NCBI GenBank assembly: GCA_020632595.1
Contig: JACKFF010000002.1
Coordinates: 186,001-250,000, forward strand
Length of the DNA: 64,000 nt
Reading direction: 5' to 3'
From: Nitrospiraceae bacterium
GTDB taxonomy: Bacteria > Nitrospirota > Nitrospiria > Nitrospirales > UBA8639
Positions 55,389-63,621 of this stretch are shown piece after piece. The notes beneath the pieces are model-generated. The model saw nothing but the letters and a program-made list of their open reading frames with translations, ran no database searches and was not told the origin of the DNA. Position 1 is the first letter of the stretch, and each line of letters begins with the position of its first letter. Position numbers and translations under genes: made by a program.

Positions 55389-56402
55389 ATGCATTTCCCT
55401 ATTCAGGCATTACCCTTTCTTTATGTTGGAGTGATTATTTCGGTTCTAACCGGTTTTCCAATGATAAGTTATGGCATGACCAGGGACATCACCACTCCTC
55501 CTCCCGTGAGTGGACATGAACTTTCCATTGAATCCATCACCCCGGCTGATGTCTTCGCACGTGTGCAACTGGTACGGAAGGAACTGGACGACATTCGTTT
55601 TGAAATGGGAAAGCCCAAGAGTCGCGAAATAGGCCTCCTGGTTAAGGATGCGACTCCGCACGAGGTGTTCTTTCAAGCCAAAACGCTGAATCAAAAAGTA
55701 GCCCGATTGATAACGGAACTCACCGAGGAACCTGCGCGTCTTGAAACAGAAGATGACCCGGTCGATATCCGTCCGTTTCATGTCTGGAAAATGATCGACA
55801 CCTCCCTACACCATATCCTGTCTCTTAAGCAGCAACTCGGGCTTCCCCTGACAAATAGTGAAGCCTTAGCCGACGCTGAAACCACCCCCACTGAAGTGTT
55901 TTTCATTATTGGGTTGGCGAATACCCAACTCAATCTTTTACTGATGCATCAGTTTTCGCCGAAAGATGCAGCAGAATTGGTTGCCCTGGGCATTGAATAT
56001 ACCAAACATCTATTACGTCAATTTCCTACCGCTCCCGCTCCGTCTCCTCTCCCTGCGCTTGAACGAGGTCGCAAGTCATGGAATAGTTATGACCATCTCA
56101 TTGATTGCTATATGGTATTAGGAAGCATCGCGCGGGCCTCCGATATTAACATGTTAACCTTGGCCTCTCAGAACCTGGATCGTCCGGACATTCAGTCAAA
56201 TGATGTCTATGATTTAGCAACCCTGGTCATCTCCGAACTGGCGTATCTTCATGCCCATCTTCCTCATACTCCACCACCACCACCGGTCAGCCTTCATGGT
56301 CCTATTCTACCTTCCCATGTGTATCAACAGGTAGGCGGACTCCTGGCTCAATTGAAGACATTATATACGCAGGTTCAATCTCATCCCGAATGGCTCAAAT
56401 AG
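55389..56402 (+). CDS. Exported protein with eight ~39-residue repeats (paralog 1)
   Basis: About 337 aa with a signal-type N-terminus (residues ~7-30, cleavable). The mature part is built from repeats whose start motif is roughly (S/T)P(x)(D/E/H)V(F/Y)xx(A/V): TPADVFARV at 51, TPHEVFFQA at 89, PFHVWKMI at 128, TPTEVFFII at 166, SPKDAAELV at 190, a degenerate WNSYDHLI at 229, SNDVYDLA at 269 and LPSHVYQQV at 308. Spacing is 38-40 residues except one 24. Each unit probably folds as two helices. A proline linker (PPPPP) lies near 295. I know no family for it. The ATG at 55389 is preferred to a longer frame from 55152 because it gives a good signal peptide. A paralog lies at 59578-60630. Confidence 0.68.
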   Translation: MHFPIQALPFLYVGVIISVLTGFPMISYGMTRDITTPPPVSGHELSIESITPADVFARVQLVRKELDDIRFEMGKPKSREIGLLVKDATPHEVFFQAKTLNQKVARLITELTEEPARLETEDDPVDIRPFHVWKMIDTSLHHILSLKQQLGLPLTNSEALADAETTPTEVFFIIGLANTQLNLLLMHQFSPKDAAELVALGIEYTKHLLRQFPTAPAPSPLPALERGRKSWNSYDHLIDCYMVLGSIARASDINMLTLASQNLDRPDIQSNDVYDLATLVISELAYLHAHLPHTPPPPPVSLHGPILPSHVYQQVGGLLAQLKTLYTQVQSHPEWLK

Positions 56403-57006
56403 ACTGTTTGTGTGAATGAACGCCCGGCGGCAAGATCACGTATTCCTGCATGACTCCCCAACTTGAGGTGGAACATTCAACGGTTGGTAAATCCTCCGTG
56501 GATCCCCAGATTCGAACAGGCAACGTGTCTTGTGACTGTCTGGGCAAGTTTTTATGCTCATTGCAGCCTTTCTTCGTCTTAGGAAAGTAATGCTACCTTG
56601 GATCTTGAGGAGTACGGCTCAATTTTTAACAATGTGGCGGCGGCATGCCTGCTTGTGGTGCGTTAAGGATGATGAATCTGGATTCACAGTCAATAGACAA
56701 GCCCCATTGATAATGTTGATACTGAAAAAACTGAGGCGACCAATCTAATAGGTGTTTTTGTGGGGAGCCAACGGGTATCGACCACAGCGAAATGAAAACG
56801 GACGACTGACAGGAGGCGTTCTTTCATGGCTGGGAATGTTCGCAACAGGTCACGCCAATGCCTCCGGCGAAAGCAAGCGCTGTCTTGGGCAACTTCACTG
56901 ACACTATTGGAGGTTAGGCAATCAGGGATATAGACAATACCTGGGAAGGAGCGTTTGAATCCTCGCTTGATATGTATCAACAAGGGAACTGCCCTATTCA
57001 ACAAGC
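56403..57006. other. Intergenic region between repeat protein 1 and the second MscS gene
   Basis: About 600 bp at a convergent junction. Short frames on both strands look like chance. No repeat or clear terminator hairpin was found. Confidence 0.35.
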
Positions 57007-58974
57007 TTATTTTGAGGGGAGTTCCGGTTCTTCCTGGAAGTCTTGTTCCGATGGTGGAGTGTTGGGCGCTGACTCAACTTCCTGCTTTTCTTGTGACTTT
57101 TTGGGTTGTTTGGCAGGCGGGGCGTACCATTGATCTTTCGACACGATTTTGGGTTGTGCGGTATCCGCCATATAGGCCGGGGTCATTATCTGCACGCCAT
57201 ATTCATTAAACACATCGAGAATATTCTGGTTGAGACCGGTATATAGGTCCATCATATAAAACGGCCGGTCGCAGTAGACGTTGAGTTCATAGGTGACGCA
57301 AAAATCGCCCAAGGCGAGCTGCAGGACGAAGGGCCGTGGATCTTTCAACAATCCGGGAGTCCGGTCAGCGGCGTCAACCAACATCGCCTCGACTTGCCTC
57401 CATGGGGTCTCGTATCCGATTCCGACCGTGGTATGAAGAATGAGACCCTTCTCTCTGGCGGCGGCGCTATAGTTGGTCACGTGGCTGTTCAGAATTTCCG
57501 AGTTGGGCACGATGATTTCTTCATTTTTCAACGACCGGAGCCGGGTCGTCAAAATTCTCCTTTCCATCACATCGCCAAGAATTTCATTCACCTTGATCCG
57601 GTCCCCTTCCTGGAACGCCCGCCGGTAAACCAGGGTATACCCGGCCAGGATATTACCGATAATCGAGGAGGACCCGAGCGACAAGAGCACCCCGAGGAAA
57701 ATCGTGATCCCTTTAAAGGCCTCGGAAGTGGATCCGGGTATGTAGGGATATCCCACCACAATCCCGAAGGCGATCACCAGTGTCCGGAAAATTCGGTAGG
57801 TGGGCCAGGCCCATTCCCGATCGAACCCCGGCCATGTCACCTTTCCGATGGCCAGATTGGCAAAAATTAATTTCCCAAACTTCAGGAGGTAGCGCAGCAA
57901 GAAGACCAGAATAACGAGAAAAACCAAACTGGGAAAGGAGGCAAGAAATCCCCTCACAATCACCCGAATCGGGTCGAGGATGATATCGAACAACTGCTTG
58001 CCCATGTAGGCGGTCCAAGGGAACTGACGGAACACAAAATTGAGATACGCATACAGTAGCAAAAAGAGCAGGAATGTCCTGATTCCGTTCAGGCTTCCAC
58101 GGAGCCCGGCCCACATCTGATGGGCCTGAAGGATAATGACTTTTTGAACGGTTAAATCCTTGACCCGTTCTTTGTATCGTCGCTCGATTACCGCATCCAG
58201 CTTGTCGAAAACCCATCGGGTTCCCCACCAGGCAGACGCAAGAATAGCTGTGGCCAGCAAGGAGAAAGCAATGTGAATGAGGATGTTGATGGGTTTGCGT
58301 GTCTCCCTGTGGGCCACCACGGCTTCCTCGATCCGTTTAAGGTAGATCCGAGCCAAGACGCCACGCTCCACTCCGCCTTCTAGCCGACCGTCGGCATCGG
58401 TTACCCCTGCTAATGGGTGATCGCCCGCGAAAATCATGGTGACCCCTTTTTCCTCAACCAGGCGCAAGGATTGGGGTGACAGACTCAGATCGGAGCCAAA
58501 CTCATCAATGCGCTCAATAATCCTTCGGGCGCGTTCCTCTGCGGGTAAGGCAGACACGCCGCGTACCTGAAAGAGCGTTTCCCCATCAAGTATGACGGGC
58601 GCGGTGGGAACCAGAATCGGTGGAAGGACCATTTCATCATCGAATTTTTCCTGTGGCTCTTCTTGCAGGAGAGGAATGCCTTGGGCCAGAGCCGACGGAG
58701 GACCCAGACTTACGAACATGATCCACAACACAATAAGGCAAGGCAAAAGGGGAGGAATTCGACTCAACTTCTGACGAGGTAAGCCAATGGGGAACAAATA
58801 GGAGGAAAGGGATTTGGTCAATGCCCGTCTTTCTTCAATCAGAATCGAATACCACGAACCCTTTCGCGATGTGGACGAATAGGCCTGTTGCGGCGAGTTT
58901 CTCAAAAAAGAATGGCTCCTTTGACCAAGAGAATATTCACAGCAAGAAAAACACCTCGATCCGGTTTGAAGCAC
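57007..58974 (-). CDS. MscS-family mechanosensitive ion channel, second copy
   Basis: About 605-655 aa. A signal peptide-like segment (PCLIVLWIMFVSLGPPSALAQ) precedes a ~180-residue periplasmic domain, then several membrane helices. The MscS pore-lining and beta domains are clear: LGVLLSLGSSSIIGNILAG, YTLVYRRAFQEGDRIKVNEI, TTRLRSLKNEEIIVPNSEIL. The C-terminus has a proline/acid-rich tail. The longest start is a GTG at 58974, which puts 38 bp inside a MlaA remnant and adds an odd N-terminus; a TTG near 58821 gives a better signal peptide, so the true start may be there. The gap between this and the first repeat protein is convergent. Confidence 0.85.
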   Translation of the reverse strand: MLQTGSRCFSCCEYSLGQRSHSFLRNSPQQAYSSTSRKGSWYSILIEERRALTKSLSSYLFPIGLPRQKLSRIPPLLPCLIVLWIMFVSLGPPSALAQGIPLLQEEPQEKFDDEMVLPPILVPTAPVILDGETLFQVRGVSALPAEERARRIIERIDEFGSDLSLSPQSLRLVEEKGVTMIFAGDHPLAGVTDADGRLEGGVERGVLARIYLKRIEEAVVAHRETRKPINILIHIAFSLLATAILASAWWGTRWVFDKLDAVIERRYKERVKDLTVQKVIILQAHQMWAGLRGSLNGIRTFLLFLLLYAYLNFVFRQFPWTAYMGKQLFDIILDPIRVIVRGFLASFPSLVFLVILVFLLRYLLKFGKLIFANLAIGKVTWPGFDREWAWPTYRIFRTLVIAFGIVVGYPYIPGSTSEAFKGITIFLGVLLSLGSSSIIGNILAGYTLVYRRAFQEGDRIKVNEILGDVMERRILTTRLRSLKNEEIIVPNSEILNSHVTNYSAAAREKGLILHTTVGIGYETPWRQVEAMLVDAADRTPGLLKDPRPFVLQLALGDFCVTYELNVYCDRPFYMMDLYTGLNQNILDVFNEYGVQIMTPAYMADTAQPKIVSKDQWYAPPAKQPKKSQEKQEVESAPNTPPSEQDFQEEPELPSK

Positions 58975-59125
58975 CCTCAGTTTCAGCGTGCGTACTTTTC
59001 AATTTCTCATTTTGCGTTTTATAGCGGAACCGGATTAGATCATACTCGAAAGGTGAATCCGTTTGGTAGTAACAAAAGGGATGTTCATAATCTAGATCCA
59101 TGGCCGGAAATCCCACTCCGTACAT
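58937..59125 (-). pseudogene. Fragment of a MlaA C-terminus
   Basis: The minus-strand reading YYQTDSPFEYDLIRFRYK matches the last part of the MlaA domain of the fusion protein at 61345 (YYQTGSPFEYDLIRFLYTK). The DNA is clearly similar over at least ~85 bp around 59015-59100 (for example AGTTTGGTAGTA-type text on both). The fragment has no start, signal or rest of the domain and overlaps the first bases of the MscS frame, so it is a relic. It suggests that a MlaA-like gene once stood upstream of the MscS gene, probably from a local duplication. Confidence 0.6.
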
Positions 59126-59224
59126 ACTCCAGAATAATCTAAGCGTAGTTGAATGGAGCGTGAAAGCCGGCCACTTTGGACCTTACGGTCGCCATACCTT
59201 GACGCATGCTACGGGGTAATTTAA

Positions 59225-59439
59225 GGGTCTGTTGAAAAAAGCCGCCAGCGGCGTTCTCGCAATTTTTCCGTGCTCACGTACTAAGCGTACGCTCCGCGCG
59301 CAAAAGCGGCTGCGGCCTTGCTGGACGGACCCTTCGGGAAGACTCAGGGCATGCTTTTTTGAACCGACCCGGAGCCGTTGATGAGTGATCTAATCCTGGG
59401 CAAATTTGCCCTTGAAAATCTTTATTATTCAACACTCCC
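59225..59439 (+). mobile_element. MITE copy F (215 bp)
   Basis: Ends GGGTCTGTTGAAAAAAG and TTATTATTCAACACTCCC, flanked by TTTAA (59220-59224 and 59440-59444). It lies between the MlaA fragment and repeat protein 2. Confidence 0.92.
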
Positions 59440-59577
59440 TTTAACGAAATCACTGTGGCGGATATTTTCGATCTCGTCGAGGGACGAGGCGGAGCATACC
59501 CAATTATCATTCTGCGTCAAGAAAGGGGATATTGTTGAAGGAGTATGGATGAAAGATTTTCAATAGGGGTCCATTCT

Positions 59578-60630
59578 CTAGCGGGTGATCCATGTTGGAT
59601 CGTTTCCGACCAACTGTGCCAGTGCCTCCAGTTGATGAAGAAGCACGGTCGCTTGTTGGAAGACATGGGAAGGGAACGTGCGTCCGGGATAGGGAATGGG
59701 TTTTGGAGGGTCGTGGCTTTTCATTTGCGCATGAAGATAGGCCAGATCCGAAACCAGGAGGGTGGCCATATCATAGACGTCGCTTGGTTCCAATTGCCGG
59801 GATACTCCGACCTTTTGCGCGGCAGGCAGATCAAGATGAAGAACAGGAATGCCGGACTGATGGGCAATCGTTTCCAGAATGGCATAGCATTCAACCAGGC
59901 GGAGAAACACATCGCTCGGCTGCTTGCCCCTATCGAGCGGGGGAGTCTCCGAAGCCACCTCCGGTTGGGGAAGTCTGGCCAGCAATTTTTTAGCATACCG
60001 ACTGGCTAGAAGCACCTGTTGCGACACATCGCTGGGTGAGAAGTGGCGCTCCTGCAGAAGGTTAATTTGGCGGTTGGCTTGCACAATGGCACGTCCGGTT
60101 TCTGTCAGACCGGTCGAGGGATCTTCGGGGCGCTCCGCAATAATTTCCTTCAGGCCTAATTCTTCCTTAATGGCCAGAATACGAAGGTAGCTCGCGTTTA
60201 CCATTTTCCAGATATGCAAGGGTGCAAGAGCGGAAAGGGAAATGGGCTCCGGAGAAAGTCCTGTGCTCCCCGTGAGTTCCAGGGCCAGATGGTCGGCTTT
60301 CTGAAAGAGGGTGAGGGCCTGGAAATAGGCTTCATGGGCTTGAACATTGGTGACGATGGTTTCAAAATGGGTTGCCGGCGGTTTTCCCATTTCAAACCGG
60401 ATCAATTCCAGGGTATCACGAAGCATCTGAACCCGGGCCAGGACATCCGCAGGCGTGATTTCCTTGAGAGAAATGGAATGTCCGCTCACGGGGTTGGGTT
60501 CATTCAGGCTGCCTCCGTATGTGGCCGGCACCGTTCCAATGCTCACCATGAAGAAGAGCGCCACACCGGATAGGCTGATTCTCATGGCTTGAATATGTTT
60601 ATCCACTCTGTTCACCCCTTCTTGAGTCAT
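59578..60630 (-). CDS. Exported protein with eight ~39-residue repeats (paralog 2)
   Basis: A 350-aa paralog of the protein at 55389. The signal segment lies at residues ~18-40. Repeat starts: TPADVLARV at 59, AHEAYFQA at 98, PLHIWKMV at 137, TETGRAIV at 176, SPSDVSQQV at 198, QPSDVFLRL at 237, EPSDVYDMA at 281 and FPSHVFQQA at 319. Spacing is mostly 38-40, with 23 before the fifth unit and 44 before the seventh. Shared blocks such as ITPADV.ARVQ and IRFEMGKP confirm the common origin. GGGGA before the ATG at 60630 supports this start. Its neighbour upstream starts 34 bp away, so the three genes from 63621 to 59578 are probably one operon. Confidence 0.7.
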   Translation of the reverse strand: MTQEGVNRVDKHIQAMRISLSGVALFFMVSIGTVPATYGGSLNEPNPVSGHSISLKEITPADVLARVQMLRDTLELIRFEMGKPPATHFETIVTNVQAHEAYFQALTLFQKADHLALELTGSTGLSPEPISLSALAPLHIWKMVNASYLRILAIKEELGLKEIIAERPEDPSTGLTETGRAIVQANRQINLLQERHFSPSDVSQQVLLASRYAKKLLARLPQPEVASETPPLDRGKQPSDVFLRLVECYAILETIAHQSGIPVLHLDLPAAQKVGVSRQLEPSDVYDMATLLVSDLAYLHAQMKSHDPPKPIPYPGRTFPSHVFQQATVLLHQLEALAQLVGNDPTWITR

Positions 60631-60664
60631 GCGGATTTTCCCCGGACACTGACGTTGCCTGTTG

Positions 60665-61291
60665 TTATTGCGATTGGTCCATTGCCTTTTGGGCTTCTTC
60701 AGGTGTCACAACACCTTCCTGGATCAAGTTCTGCAGCGCACCTTGAAAGGCATGAGAGGCGGTCTTTCGGATTCCCCGGACTCGTAAGACCGGAGGGTAT
60801 AATCGAAGAAGGTCAGGATTCTTGATTTCGATGAGGAACGATTCGCTTTCACCGTATGGGGGGAGTTCTGCCTGGCCATCAACCGGAACACGAAAATACG
60901 GTTTCCCATTTTCAGTAGTCCCATCGGTCCCTTGAATATCGAGGCTGGTGGTCACATCACGGAGCTGTGCCATATCTTGAATTTTGTCCACGACGAGGAT
61001 CAGGGAGTCGGCCTCAATGGGATCGCCGGTCTGATTTTTCAGTCGGACCAGATACCGCACGTCGCCACGAGAGGAAAGCCTTCCTCCTGAAAACAATTCG
61101 CCTCCGCCTGAAAAACTTGTTCCGGAATCATAGGAAAGCAAAGGAATGACTCCTCCCGTGAGATCGACGAGTCCATCAATCGAAGAATCTCCAAAGGCTC
61201 TTTCACCGACCCCTCCATAACCTAAAAGAACCAGCAGCAGGCATGCGCGGCCAAGATTCGTCAGGATCTCCCTCTGCAGCAATTGAATCAT
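60665..61291 (-). CDS. Exported protein of unknown function
   Basis: A 208-aa protein with a signal peptide (residues ~10-34, LGYGGVGERAFG). The mature part has a glycine-rich stretch (SFSGGGELFSGGRLSSRGD) then a beta-rich region VRYLVRLKNQTGDPIEADSL, compatible with an Ig-like or adhesin-type fold. The C-terminal TPEEAQKAMDQSQ is helical. I do not know a family. It lies between the repeat protein (34-bp gap) and the hydrolase-MlaA fusion (53-bp gap) on the same strand. Confidence 0.65.
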   Translation of the reverse strand: MIQLLQREILTNLGRACLLLVLLGYGGVGERAFGDSSIDGLVDLTGGVIPLLSYDSGTSFSGGGELFSGGRLSSRGDVRYLVRLKNQTGDPIEADSLILVVDKIQDMAQLRDVTTSLDIQGTDGTTENGKPYFRVPVDGQAELPPYGESESFLIEIKNPDLLRLYPPVLRVRGIRKTASHAFQGALQNLIQEGVVTPEEAQKAMDQSQ

Positions 61292-61344
61292 CGTGGCGTC
61301 ATCTTACAAAGAACGTGATGACACTGCAAAGATGCCTATACCGG

Positions 61345-63621
61345 TTACTTGGCAATTTCTAACTCCCGATATTTTGTGTAGAGAAACCGAATCAGGTCAT
61401 ATTCGAACGGAGAGCCGGTTTGGTAGTACCGAAAACTCAATCGATGCCTCGTATCCACTCCCCATGTCACAGAAAAGGGAAAACTGCGTTCAAGATGATT
61501 GTTGAGATGTAAGGGAGTGTACAAATAAAAGAATCTGGCCGCGGAGTCTGTCAGTAGTCCGGCGGTGTCCCTCATGGATGAAGGTCCGAAAATGGGAAGT
61601 ACGAAATAGGCTCCGGGGTTTAGTCCGTAATGCCCGAGCGTTTGCCCGAAATCCTCTGTCTGTTGGGGTATACCTAAGGGAGTGGCATGATCAAAAAACC
61701 CTCCTAATCCGAATGTGCAATTAATGAGGAAGCGTCCCAAAGTGTTCAGTGTGGCTTCTCCCTTGAGCTGAAGCATGGCGTTGAACAGATTACGGATGTC
61801 GGCGATGTTCGAAAAGAAATTTGAGATTCGATCCTCGAAAAAATCGGGCATGACGGCTTCATACCCTTCCACCACCGGCAGGAAGATATATTCATCAAAC
61901 TGGGCATTAAATTTATACATCCCACGGTTAAACCCTTCGATGGGATCATAGACATCCACGAGATATCTGGTGTTCGAATGCACGATGTCTTTTAGTGACC
62001 GTTTCGCCGGTTCAATCATTTCATCTTCAGCGTCCGGAGGGGTGGGGGCCTCTCCCTGATGCGCAGGATCAGGAATGTTTTCTGAAGCTGTCGCCCGGGC
62101 TTGTGCGGTCCGGAGATACGCATGAGATTCTTGAAGTCTGCGCTCTAGGTCCTGGATTTGTTGATCGAGTTGAGATTGGAAGTCGAGAGAGGGCCGGTAG
62201 GAAATTCTCTTTAGCATATGAGAGGAAGGAGGCTCGTTCAGCCTTGTTGCCAGATGGGTTGGATAGCCAACAGCCATCGGTGTGGGCATGGGAAGCATGG
62301 CTTCAGGGTGTTGGGCCATGTTGGCGGGAAGCGGGTTTCGAAAGAAGTTTACAATAAAACTGAGGGTAGTCCGGTGGTCCAGATTGCCGCAATGTCCTCC
62401 ACGGGGATAAATTTTAGCCCGCGGCCCGAACACGGTCTTGAGATAATCCAATTCGCCGGGCGCAAGGATGATGTCGTCCGCATTATGCAAAAGTCCGATT
62501 TTCGGGGTGTGTCTTAGGTATTCCTCCAGGGTGGCCAGGCTAAGGCTTGCGATGAGCCCCTGTTCCGTCATCCACGGGTATCTGGATTGAAAAAACGGGT
62601 AAAACATTTCACGAAAATAATCCAAAAATGTCACGCGATTGGATACTTTAAAATAGTCCGTCATCGAGTCGGTTGCCGACAAGACCAGATTTTTCGGTTT
62701 GATATATCCCGAATTGGTCAAGACGTCGGCCGTGAAAATCATATTGGCGGAGGAGAGGCGAAATGAGGTGCCAATGAGCGCAGCCAGGACCCCATCAGAA
62801 GGTTGCCGGTTTTTATAGGCTGAATATAAAAAGTCGCCGCTAAAACTCACGAATTCCCCATGCCGGTATTCTTCCGAAAAGGCATGAAACACTTTGTCGA
62901 AAAAATCCGGGAATTGATCGGTGCCGCCGGGAATATTGTCAGCCAACATGTCATCAAGGATGGAGGTCGAGGTATATAAGCTCACCGGCGGGTTGATCAG
63001 CAGAACTTTTGTAAAATGGAAATCTCCCTGCTCCCCGTCAAGCTGGGACACAAAAGCGGCCTGGGCTGCGCCCAAACTGTATCCCGTGAGATAAAACTCT
63101 GTGACCTCGATTTCGGTTTGAATGTCCAGCCAGGCCAATCGCATGACTCGATACAAGTCTTGTGAATCCTCCAGAAGGTGACCGGGGATTCCGGTGCGGG
63201 AGGCCGAGACGATAAAGTCCGGATGGGTGGGCGAGGATAAAGAGAGAACATGGAAGCCGGCTTGAAAAAAGGCTCGCTGCAGAACCTGCATCTTTTCGGA
63301 ATTATACCCTGCACCGGTTCCGGCAATGACAAATATCAATGGCGCGGCTTTTTCCTGGGCGACCAATGAATACCGCATTTTTTCCCCATACCAGAGAATG
63401 TCGGGGAGAGTACGATCCGGAAAGACGGTCAGTTCCCGATCTTCAACGGGGATATGCTTGGGAAGGTCGGCTTTCAGCGCCGTCGGCGTTCCAATGACTG
63501 TCGCGGCATAGGGACTGACATCTGGATAATCATAGGAGGTCTCTTGCTCCTGGGCGTGAATCGTAGATACAAAAAGGGAGGGCAACGATAGCATGAAAAG
63601 AAGCAAGACACGGGTATACAT
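61345..63621 (-). CDS. Fusion of an alpha/beta hydrolase with a MlaA (VacJ) domain
   Basis: A 758-aa exported protein. Residues 1-23 are a Sec signal peptide (IHAQE cleavage, no lipobox). Residues ~60-430 are an alpha/beta-hydrolase fold with nucleophile elbow GYSLGAAQAAF (Ser182), acid candidate in HNADDIILAPGEL (Asp382/383) and base in PRGGHCGNLDHR (His410). Residues ~470-545 are a helical, partly coiled-coil linker. Residues ~555-750 form a complete MlaA domain: DVYDPIEGFNRGMYKFNAQF, FGQTLGHYGLNPGAYFVLPI and GPSSMRDTAG. MlaA sits in the outer membrane and removes phospholipids from its outer leaflet. A joined hydrolase could act on the same lipids; that is inference. First gene of a likely three-gene operon with 60665 and 59578. 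Confidence 0.8.
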   Translation of the reverse strand: MYTRVLLLFMLSLPSLFVSTIHAQEQETSYDYPDVSPYAATVIGTPTALKADLPKHIPVEDRELTVFPDRTLPDILWYGEKMRYSLVAQEKAAPLIFVIAGTGAGYNSEKMQVLQRAFFQAGFHVLSLSSPTHPDFIVSASRTGIPGHLLEDSQDLYRVMRLAWLDIQTEIEVTEFYLTGYSLGAAQAAFVSQLDGEQGDFHFTKVLLINPPVSLYTSTSILDDMLADNIPGGTDQFPDFFDKVFHAFSEEYRHGEFVSFSGDFLYSAYKNRQPSDGVLAALIGTSFRLSSANMIFTADVLTNSGYIKPKNLVLSATDSMTDYFKVSNRVTFLDYFREMFYPFFQSRYPWMTEQGLIASLSLATLEEYLRHTPKIGLLHNADDIILAPGELDYLKTVFGPRAKIYPRGGHCGNLDHRTTLSFIVNFFRNPLPANMAQHPEAMLPMPTPMAVGYPTHLATRLNEPPSSHMLKRISYRPSLDFQSQLDQQIQDLERRLQESHAYLRTAQARATASENIPDPAHQGEAPTPPDAEDEMIEPAKRSLKDIVHSNTRYLVDVYDPIEGFNRGMYKFNAQFDEYIFLPVVEGYEAVMPDFFEDRISNFFSNIADIRNLFNAMLQLKGEATLNTLGRFLINCTFGLGGFFDHATPLGIPQQTEDFGQTLGHYGLNPGAYFVLPIFGPSSMRDTAGLLTDSAARFFYLYTPLHLNNHLERSFPFSVTWGVDTRHRLSFRYYQTGSPFEYDLIRFLYTKYRELEIAK

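Noticed and set aside
56690..57004. Minus-strand 104-codon frame next to the second MscS gene
   Set aside because: No ribosome site and no similarity; it overlaps no conserved element.
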